Shown here piece by piece: positions 1-8,996 of a DNA stretch of 64,000 nt. Made by a program: the position numbers and the translations under genes. The DNA is from Eutreptiella sp. 'Long Island Sound 2002' (Eukaryota > Euglenozoa > Euglenophyceae > Eutreptiales > Eutreptiaceae): contig OZ038381.1 of the NCBI GenBank assembly GCA_964036045.1, forward strand, positions 158,228,283 through 158,292,282, written 5' to 3'. Each line of letters begins with the position of its first letter. Within the stretch, counting starts at the first letter, position 1. The notes beneath the pieces were generated by a model. That model saw only the letters and a program-made list of their open reading frames with translations. It was not told the DNA's origin and did not search any database.

Positions 1-22
1 TGGGGTTCTGGGTACCGCTTCA
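1..22 (-). mobile_element. 5' terminus of an element-3-family LTR, cut by the window edge
   Basis: Read on the minus strand, these 22 bases are identical to the first 22 bases of the 3' LTR of element 3 (63041-63062), beginning TGAAGCGGTACCC. A 22/22 match exactly at an LTR terminus is not expected by chance. I infer that an LTR of this family, or a whole element in minus orientation, lies just left of the window and has interrupted the minus-strand gene at 23-2910. Its extent and target-site duplication cannot be seen. Confidence 0.8.
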
Positions 23-2910
23 GCATTGTGCGGTGCCCCTCGGACAGCCACTGGTGATTTTCATCTGCACTGTAGGACATCACCAGGGCTTCCTCTTCTT
101 CTGAGAAAAACTCATTGGATATGAAGGCTCCTGTTATTTCCGGGATGGGGTCGAAAACTTTCCCCGTTTGGAGGTGGAGTTGTGCGATTTTTTCTGTGAG
201 GGAAAGAGGCTTGCTTGTGGACAAGTAATGGTCCCGCGCGAGACTTAGTTGTTCCGCGCTGCCGTAGGCAGTCGCCGCCTCGATGACTCGTGATAGGAAA
301 TCCTGGGCTTCCGAAACTAGGGGGTTGGCGGGAGCCAAAAGGTTGTCACACGCGGCCGTGTCGGGGCACTCGGGGTGAAAGACGAGTTGGGACACAGTGA
401 AGCCTTCTGCAAGGAGCGCGGATTCGTAATGCGCGTATTTCACTCGGTAGACTCGCACCTTAGCCATGGGGGCGCTGAACAAGGAAATGTGCCGAATTTT
501 CCCAAGCAGGGAGACCCCGAACATTACATCAACGTCCGGCGTGGATGACGGGGCGTGTACTTCTACCAGTTCTGGATCAGGTGGTTCAGGGAGGGGGTTG
601 AAGCAAGCCTTCACCGGGGAGGGTGGGGGAGGTGCATCTTTGTGCATTTTCCGGGGAGAGGCGGAGAGGTCCACTTTGTGTCCCGGGTGTTTGGAGCGCC
701 AAGAGGAGTATCTTCCCCAAGAGATCATGGCTCCCGTAGTGCCCCGATACGTGACCACGTTATTCTCTTGGAAGAGCATGTAGCTCATGGAAGTGAGGGA
801 GTCTCGCTGGGGGAGCAGGGGGGTGTTGTGATAGTTCATGCACACGTAAAATTCGTGTTGTGTTCTGGGAATGGCTCCTAGTATACCGCACTGTCGTGCG
901 GCTTCGCTAGTAAGGAGGGATTTCCACACGTCAATTTGTTTGAAGTCCGGCGTGGCCTTCTTGTATGCTTTTGAAGGTACAACTTTGAAAGTTTTGTCCT
1001 TCCCTAGATCGGAACCACGGATGCAAAAGACTTTGCCGAGCGTCCACAAAGGGTGTTGTAAGATGGTGGAGAGAAGCTTCTCGGCGAGGGGGGTTGGTAT
1101 GGTGTAATCGAAGCGGAACATATGTTCGGAGGATGATTGTAGAGGCTGTATGCGTTCCTCCGGAAAGAAAGCATTTTTGGAGTTGACGGAGATGTGGTCG
1201 TTTTCGAAATGGAAAAGGCGGTTGACGAGGACAAAAAAATCCCGGGCGTTGCCACGGCGCCGCCTATACTCTCCTCGTTCCCGCTTGGATTTTTTGGAAA
1301 GCTCTTTTGGAGAAGAGACGGTGAAGTTCGGGAGCAAATGCCGTGCAACTTCGAACCGTAGCGTTGTGCGCACCGCGGCCACTTGGACGGTGCCGTCTAC
1401 CTTATTTATGGCCCATTGCAGGGAGGTGTGAGGGTGCATGATGTCGCCGTAGCGGATGTGTGCGTGGTGCTTGTGACCGGTGGAGAGGTGAAGGTGAAAA
1501 TATGGGTATTGTGGAGAGTCAAGCAAGTTGAGCCGCACGGAGCCATCGGGATTAGGTGATGGGTTGTACGTGTTGGCATCCGAAAGCCGGTCTACTCCAC
1601 ACACCCAGGGGGCAAGGGAGATCATGCCGGGGTTCAAGGGGTTCATATAGAGGGTCTCCGCCGAAAGGTTGTCTTCCATTCCCGGGAGAATGAAGGAGCC
1701 TTCGTACACAACACCGGAATCAAAGGCTTCTTGCAATGCTTCGTTGATGGCATGGGCCCACTCGGTCCATGTGTTGCCGTATTTGTATTTGGAGTTGTAG
1801 TAATCTTGTGGGTGTGGAAAAATGTAGAACCTTGGGTGGTGGTGAAGGACGTCTTTGAGGTACCTAAAATTGTCATGTCCAATTGTGGAGTAGGCATTGT
1901 TGCCGGAGCAATCAATGTCATGGAAAAAGGTGCACCCGTCGCTCGCGCAAAGGTCTATCGTTGGATGTACTTGATCATAGATCACTTGCTTGTGGTGTTT
2001 CTCTAACACGAGTTGATTTGTATCAACTCCTAAGGTTTCATGGACATGTGGTTCTCCCCATAGTGCTTGTTGATGGTGTGTGTTGATCTCACCTTTATGT
2101 TTAACCAAGAATTTTGCAAAGACACCATCCGGGGCAAGGGAAGGGTTGAAGAAGGGTTTTCCGGAATTACCATCCGTTTCATCGGGAGTAGGGTCTTCCC
2201 CGTCTTCGGCCCTTTCGTGTGTTCCTTCGGGAGACGGAATAGCGCTTGGCGTAGATTGCTCCTCACGAGGCGTTAAGAGGGAGTTGTCGGGCTCAACCTC
2301 ATTGGTTCTCCTTGCGATGTCGTTGAGAGTGGCGTTGTTGTTCATTGCCGAATCTCCACACGGGTCTTCGCGACCTTCTTCTTGTTGTTTCGACTCTTCG
2401 GCGTCACGTGGATGGCTTCCTTCGGTGTTTTCGTGCGTGCCTTTTGGGCACGGAGTCTTGCACCTTCTCGGAGTTGGTTGGCGGAGCGGGCGCTTCGGTG
2501 TTCTCGTGCGTGCCTTTGGGCACGGAGTCTTGCACCTTCTCGGAGTTGGTTGGCGGAGCGGGCGCTTGGATTTGATGTTGTGGTTCTTGGGCCCCTTTTC
2601 CTTTGACGGTGTGAGCCGTTGTCTCGGCGAGTGGGAAGAGCTCTTTTGCGACATCTTCGGGTTGTTCATCGTCTGAAATGACATTGGGTGGCGTGCCTTC
2701 TTCATGTGACGGGGAAAGGTCGAGTGAAGGGTGAAATGGGTCGTTCTCGCGTTTGGCGGGCGAACGCGTAGGGAGAAGCCGACTTTGAGTCAGTTTGGCG
2801 TCCACTTTAGCCTGGGTTCGAGCAATGAAACTTTTCACGGACTTTAGTTGTTTGCTTTCGGTCTTGTCTTTTGCGGAACGTTCCTTGAGCCCAACTTGCG
2901 ACATTGCCAA
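23..2910 (-). pseudogene. Large unrecognised protein gene, frameshifted and interrupted
   Basis: Starting at ATG 2910 (MAMSQVGLKERSAKD), the minus strand is open for 168 codons. It shifts frame at an extra T in the T-run 2442-2445, and is then open without a stop to base 23, about 960 codons in all. The N-terminal third is hydrophilic (Lys, Glu, Pro, Ser) and holds two 24-residue repeats. The rest looks globular, rich in Trp, Tyr, His and Phe, with His-rich stretches such as YFHLHLSTGHKHHAHIRYGD near 1500. No intron signals are needed. I recognise no domain. It could be a gene of another mobile element or of a large DNA virus, or a host gene. The frameshift could be a sequencing error. The LTR at 1-22 truncates it, so this copy is probably dead. 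Confidence 0.6.
2421..2565 (-). repeat. Two tandem 72-bp repeats inside the unknown gene
   Basis: The copies are 2421-2493 (73 bp, one extra T) and 2494-2565 (72 bp). Apart from the extra base they differ at about one position. Each codes for 24 residues (APAPPTNSEKVQDSVPKGTH plus ENTE). The extra T in the left copy gives KRHARKHRR in place of KGTHENTE, which pinpoints the frameshift. Confidence 0.85.
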
Positions 2911-5900
2911 GAAAACGGCGTTGCGAAGCTAGGCAAAGGACGGCGCGCACGATTGCGGCTTTGCGCTAGGCAAATAAATTGACGGCAAGGTTGTTGCGCT
3001 TACCTCGGCTCCAAATTGCGGCTTTGGGACCTTTGTCGGTAATCCGCGGCTTCACGGGATCAGCCCAGAACTTGAACAGCCCAGGATTTTCGTTTATCAC
3101 CGAACAGCCTGGACTGCTGGTGGATCCATCAATAAATTTCGAAAAAAAATAGACACTCAGAAAGTGAGTGTTGCCAGTCACTTGCTAGCAACACAAACAT
3201 TCAAAACAAGTAGATGCAGTGTCGGGGCAGGGGGTCCGGAGTCACTGTGAGCAGGTGAGTGGCGTGTGAGCAAGTGACGGGCAGTGCTGCATGCAGTGGC
3301 TACATGCATGCAAATGCCTACACTTCCGGTCATTTCCCCGCAATGCAAAGGCGCACCTCGCCACACACACGCCCATTGCCACCGTAATCTAGTATATGCC
3401 ACACCCTGTCTCTCAATCCCTTCTCTCCACTTTTGTTTTGTATCGCTGCGCCCTCACAGCCCTCCCCTTTCCTTTGGTTCCCTGTTACACCACTCCCTCT
3501 CCCGTCTCCCTGGCCAATCCCTCAACCCTCTTCCAACGCCTCTGCTTCTTCCAGATCGTCACGTTGTGAGTGCATGACTGACAGTGCTGCAGGTAAAAGT
3601 CCTACGTGCACTGCTGCCAGTCATGTTCTCACAGTTCAACCCCCCACACCGGCCCCCCTTTCCTTCTTCCCGACCCTTTCTCCAAGATGCGGGATTAACG
3701 GACATGTTGCAGTATATGATCTACTAGGTTGGGCGTGGAAGGGGGGGCAACTGGGTGTGGGGCGCTGAGGAATGTCATAGCCCCCAATACTCAGTAACTA
3801 ACCTTGCGGCCTTGGGACAGATTTGTGCCCATATGCTGAATTCTGTCTTTGTTCTCTTATTGTTTTCTTGCTGCCTGTAGAGGGGTGTCCCTTTGTGCTT
3901 CTTTTTAAGGCAGAAGGCAATTGCAATGTAGGGTTTCCAATAAAAAATAACCAACAAAATCAAACAGAGCATGAACAATGGGAAAAAACAGTTTTCGACA
4001 GGGGAAAACAATGCAAATGGTTTTAAAACAAGAAGCAATTGCAATGTACGGTTCAAAAAGGAAACGGTGCAGAACAAGGGACAGAAGAAAGTTCAAGAAA
4101 AAAAATGCAACTTTCAGCTAGTAAAAGTGATGTCTGTTCAGTCCAAAACTATGATCGTGGCGGAGGGTAACCGTCTACTATCACACAATTCTGGAGTGTC
4201 TATTTTTTTCCGATGCCAATTTTTAATTATGGCATCACTCAACCTGGCATGCCCTGTAAACGAACAGGACAGACAGGCTGTAAGACCATGCCACGATCGT
4301 GTCGTCCTACATGCAGCAGACGGAAACGACGAAATCAGTCGTTTCAGGCCATCCCCAGATCCACCCAAGGAAAAAACGAGCAGAACGCCGTGCAGAAGTC
4401 CTCACAGGCTTTTGATGCGTTCATGATGCTGTTGGAGTCACGACACGTGTTTTGTACGCTACTTGAACCTTTTCCAACATCGCGCTCTGCTGAAGTCATT
4501 CAGCACGGCAAACAAGCAACTACAGGCGTGCGCACAATGCACTGCGATGCTGTACATACTGCTCGGCCTATCCATGCTCACCCTCAGTCCTCAACATAAT
4601 CTAAACGGCTCTTTAGTGCCAGGCTGTTTCCCACACGCTCCACTCTCGGTGCATTCTTTTTGTTCAACCACAGAGCATTATGCGCGCCACACGAAACCTT
4701 TATCATGGAGGCTTCCTACACACCCTCCAAGACCGCCGCCGTCACAGCCGTCAGCGGTGGAAAACACAGTTGAGACCAATGATGAAGTACTAAAACCTGT
4801 AAATTCCGGATATTATGAATAGAGTTGACGGAACCTGAAGACTCAGCTGAGGCCAACAATTTACCGACCAGCTTTGTGATCCTGTAAAACAACTACAGCT
4901 GTCTGTGAACACTTAGCTTGCCCTTTTCAACAAGAGAGCAGCCAAAAGACAACGACGCCGAGCTCGGCAGCCTAATCTCCGCATCCAACAAGTAGCAGAC
5001 GAAGCTAATTTCGAAGAAATGTTCACCAAATTGAGAAGCATCCCAAGCAACTGAGGACGTTATGAAGAAATACCTGTTCGCAGACAATATGTTGTATTGC
5101 AAACACCACAAACAGTAATGGTGGTACAAATTTCGCAACACGACGAACTCTACACAGAGTGCTTTTCATTGAACCTCAGTATGGTGATCACCATCGTCAT
5201 ATTCGGAACTCCACTAAATATATATTTTAGCGATGTTTTTGTGTTAAAGCTTGCATTCAACATGCAGCAAAGCGTTGTAACATTCCAAATCTGTTTGAAT
5301 ATTTCTCCGAGTTTTCAACACTACAAAGGTGGCATGGCAAGAACACTCTTAAGATGCAACACTGCAACAATCTTGGTTGTAGTCTAATTGTCCCCGGTGA
5401 TCGTGCATTCATAGTAACTTACTTGGCCATGTGTTATAAGCATCAACGGTGCAAAAATGCAGCATTGTACGATTAGAATCATAACCACTCTATGAACTTC
5501 TGTAGATGGCAAACTAAGAGCAACAAAATGCATCGGTGGGGCAAAGAACATTTACACAGCCACTTGCCCGCGCAAATCCAAAGATGCTAAAGCCTTCATT
5601 TAAATGCTTTCACCATGCTACGCAAATGATTATGGCTTGTTAAGCACTTCAAACAGACAACCGTATGTAGAATTCATACCAAACCATAATGCCATGAGTG
5701 CTGTGAGAGCGAAGTTGCTGATGGCTAATGCACGCACGGACAACTCTACTTGAATTGGATTAAACCTTTTTCAGCAAATATGACATCTTTGCGTCAACAA
5801 GGCTCGTGACTCTTCCAAGGTGCGCACCGTCGGAGAGCACAATAGCTACCCTGGACACCCCACCATCCCCACAGACATGCACGGGGCTGTGAAGCAGGAG

Positions 5901-7603
5901 ATAGTGCACGGTGGTGGGGGCATAGGGCCGAGCATCAGCATCCGGCTCCTTTTTTCCCGTCTTTCCCACAATTCAAATCACAGGCACGGCAAATTTCTCC
6001 GTATCTAGGTGAAGTAGCCCCAAATCCGTTGCGGTGGTGTAGAAGAGCCGCACTACGATTGAGGTAGAGGTGTTGTCCGAGAAGTGCATAAAACCGTCGT
6101 TGCTGTCGAGGGTGCTTGAAAGCTTAAGGTGTATCATTCATCCTATATCCAAAAACCGGGCGCAAAAGACAATGATGATGATTGAGTCCACTGGTTGCTA
6201 GCTTTTGCCGCCAAGCTTGGTTCCTTGTTTGGCTTAGTGATTACCAAGCGGACTCATTGGTGGTTGTCTAAGAGACAATGAGAGTGTGAGCACATGCATT
6301 TCTACTATTACGCTTAACACTATAGAAGCATGTATAACACACACAACGTCAACACAAACAAGCACGGAAGCTTACCGAAATGGATTACTTGAACCTCAAA
6401 GTGCGGTACTTGTGCCGTTACTTCGACATTAGTCTAAAAGCAAAAAATAAAAAAAATCCTACAAAAGCCAATGTAATCAATGTTCTTTGTAACACAGAGC
6501 ATGCCAAATCGGAAAAGTTAAGCATATCACACTTTCACACATGCGCACACACAGCAATGGAACGCTAAACACAACTCCAACGTTGGGCACTTAAACGTTT
6601 CAAATTGATATTGCAGCATAAAATTGCAACAATCGGGCATGCATTTGTCCTCTTCTTACACTTTGTACTCAACTTTGGCCCAAGTTGGGTATCTCTACTA
6701 AACTATCTTCACAGAATATGACTTGGGATGCAAAGGAGTGAGGCCGAGCCACCAACTGGCGTTCGAATAGGGTTCAAAACAATCTGGTAAAACAAAATTA
6801 GGGCAAGGAATCAGTAAGAAAAAGTGCTTTTCCAATGCTTTAGGGTATACCTTAGTTGTATTAGAGGTGCTCTAAGCACTCTTGCATTTTTATCTTAGTA
6901 TTGGCCCAACCAAAATGGGTGATAACACATTTTGACCTATAGAACCAAACACTAAATTAGGATATTGTGTGGACCCCTTAATCCCCAAGCAATGTGCACT
7001 GAAACATCTTTTCCTGGGTTACTGAGGCACTGATATACTGAGGGCAGAGCCTATGAATTTATCTATGTTTTCTCATGAATTCTTAGCTATCCTAGTGGTA
7101 TGCACCCTAGGGGGCTGGGGCACCTCTTTTTGAGAGGTCCTGGGTTCAATACCCAGTCAGCCTAGCTAAGTAGGAATATCCCATGTGACATGGCAGTGAC
7201 CTCAACGCCGCAAACCATGCCACCTCAGCACCTATGGGACCCAAAAACAAAGAGTGCACATCTCAAGATGGCACTATGGAAGAGTGTGTGCCCTTGGGGC
7301 AGTTTTCCAATCAGTTTTCCCGAAACATGTAAAATATTTCATCCTGAATTCCTTTGAATGTTAATTGCTGTGGTGTATTGTTGATAGCTCTCTTTATCTA
7401 ACTCTTTGTGACTGCAGCCCTTCATGCTTTGATCCTGTTTATCTTCTACCTGCTTATCTCTGGCTTGGGTTATCCTGGATTGTTTGTATTTCAACAACAA
7501 AACATTTTCATCATCAAAAACAAGCAGCAGGAACCTGACACCAGCAGCAAGCAGCAGGAGAGGCACAACAAAAACACAGTGCTGAAAACACTATAAAACC
7601 TTC
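2911..7603. other. No gene seen; likely upstream flank plus 5' LTR of element 2
   Basis: I find only short chance ORFs. The stretch is more AT-rich than its surroundings, with a C/T-rich patch at 3400-3700. A primer-binding site begins at 7604, so the sequence just left of it should be the 5' LTR of element 2. The matching 3' LTR is not in the window, so the left border cannot be placed. A tRNA-like block lies at 7085-7160. Confidence 0.45.
7085..7160 (+). other. tRNA-like block with A and B boxes (possible SINE head)
   Basis: TAGTGGTATGC at 7093-7103 resembles a pol III A box. GGTTCAATACC at 7143-7153 matches the B box and lies in a T-arm-like hairpin (CTGGG, loop, CCCAG). The spacing of about 45 bp fits a tRNA-derived promoter. 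I cannot fold a full cloverleaf, so I do not call a tRNA gene. Confidence 0.45.
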
Positions 7604-7619
7604 TGGTAGCAGAGGAGGA
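7604..7619 (+). other. Primer-binding site of element 2
   Basis: TGGTAGCAGAGGAGGA. The first 12 bases equal the primer-binding site of element 1 and fit the 3' end of an initiator-methionine tRNA. The gag start of element 2 follows about 80 bp downstream. Confidence 0.7.
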
Positions 7620-7696
7620 TAGTCTCTGCGTACCGGCAGCAAGCCCGTGCCGTACATCCAGTGCGCCGAGTACTGCCCTAAGCAAGAAGGGCGAAT

Positions 7697-7969
7697 GTGG
7701 ACACAAAGAAGGGGGACACCGACGCGAAGACGGCGCCTCAGGCACCAGCAATGCCAGCGCCTCGTGAGGCTGGACCTGGACCTAGCGCTGTACCTTCGGT
7801 GCCCTTACATGGGACAGTGGATGTGGTTGATGACTCGCTGGAGGGACTTCAGTCGGCCTTCAGGGCCCTCTCAGTCGAGGAGGTGGATACCAATCCTGTG
7901 AAGAGAAAGAGGGAGGGAGAGAAGGATGCAGGAGAAAGCATGGCAGACGAAGGAGCAGACCATGGGCAC
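7697..7969 (+). pseudogene. gag: N-terminal fragment of element 2 gag
   Basis: The ORF starts at ATG 7697 (MDTKKGDTDAKTAPQAP) and continues into GLQSAFRALSVEEVDTNPVK. The last 167 bp recur at 19605-19771, where the gag frame continues. After 7969 the sequence turns into GC-rich foreign DNA (I1) and the gag frame is lost. This is therefore the 5' end of a gag gene split by insertion I1, with element 1 later landing inside I1. The segment has no recognised domain. It is Pro/Ala-rich and charged, as gag N-termini in this window generally are. Confidence 0.7.
7803..7969 (+). repeat. Left copy of a 167-bp direct repeat flanking insertion I1
   Basis: It matches 19605-19771 without gaps (offset 11802) and with about seven substitutions, roughly 4%. 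It is gag sequence of element 2 and looks like a very long target-site duplication made when I1 was inserted. Confidence 0.8.
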
Positions 7970-8464
7970 CGCCACCCCCACAACCCCAAGCCAAGTGGGG
8001 GGGAACCGGGACCGGACCGCCCCCCCCCAAGCACGCCAGACGGAGCAAGGGACCGGGGCAGGACACGCGGAGGGGCACGGACCACGTGGAACGGCCCTAC
8101 CAGCGCCCAGTGCCGGGACCGCGCGAGGTGCGCACGCCATACCACCCAGGAGGGGGGGGAGCGGACGCCGCGGGAGCGCGAGCGCACACACACGAAAAGG
8201 GCACGCGGGGACTACCAGAAGGGCAACCGGACCGAGCGCGCGGAACGCACAGACCGCGTGGAATGGCGTACCAGGGGGCGAGGGTAAGAGACACCCGGAC
8301 AGGACGGCCCGCCACACGCAGCGCGGAACACGCGGGGCGGGAAGGGGAAACGAGAGAGACACAACACCAGGTACCGGCCCGAACCCCCCGCACCGGCCGC
8401 GAGCGCCGCGCACACACAGACGGGGCACTGCACCCGCCAAGGCAGTAGTGGCGCACAGCGCCAC
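7970..8464. mobile_element. Insertion I1, left part: GC-rich, T-poor
   Basis: The composition changes abruptly at 7970: runs of C and G, few T. Several frames stay open only because of composition, and I see no recognisable protein. It continues after element 1 at 19235-19604, giving an insert of about 865 bp once element 1 is removed. The 167-bp duplication and a (CAAACCT)n-like 3' tail suggest a non-LTR, target-primed insertion. Confidence 0.55.
8460..8464. repeat. Target-site duplication GCCAC, left copy
   Basis: GCCAC lies directly before the TG of the 5' LTR and is repeated at 19230-19234 directly after the CA of the 3' LTR. A perfect 5-bp duplication is typical of Ty3/gypsy integration. 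Confidence 0.95.
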
Positions 8465-8996
8465 TGTAAGTGCGGCTAGCCCCATCTGCTCAGATTTTCA
8501 GACATTCTGCCCAGATTGGCTACATTTTGGTCATTTTCTTTGCTTCGGCGGAATTGCCGCTTCGCAGCTCAGTCACAGGATATTTCCTATATATTTCTGA
8601 TATGCCGGATTTGATTCCGCGGTCCATTTCCCGTAAATCCGCCGCATTCCGCTATTTTAGCTGGAATCGCCATTTGCCGCTGACGCGCGCTCGCGGGCCA
8701 GATCGGCCAGACAATTTTACATAAATGGATTATTTAAATCTTTTCAGACAGTTTTGGACACTCAGATGTATTTAGAATAATTCCCCTCAATTTTTTTCAT
8801 AGACTGGGATTTTCTGCCGGACCACAATCAGCATGGACCTTGCTTCTGTTGTCGCTGCTCTTGCCTCCGTTGGTGTACGTGTCTCTGGTTCTACCCCCAA
8901 TAACAACATCCAGGAAGACTCCTCGCGTGCCTGCCCCACTGGTCTTGCCGGCCCCGAGCCCTCCGGCACCCACAACGACCCAGGGCAGCACTTTCA
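8465..8996 (+). repeat. Element 1 5' LTR
   Basis: 532 bp from TGTAAGTGCGG to GCACTTTCA. It is nearly identical to 18698-19229, with differences such as C/T near 8550 and near 8844. It contains the putative gag start codon at 8833, so the first 54 gag codons lie in the LTR. Confidence 0.97.

Noticed and set aside
7591-7600. TATAAAA as a promoter of element 2
   Set aside because: It lies about 10 bp before the primer-binding site, at the very end of the LTR, too far downstream to start a genomic RNA with a usable R region.
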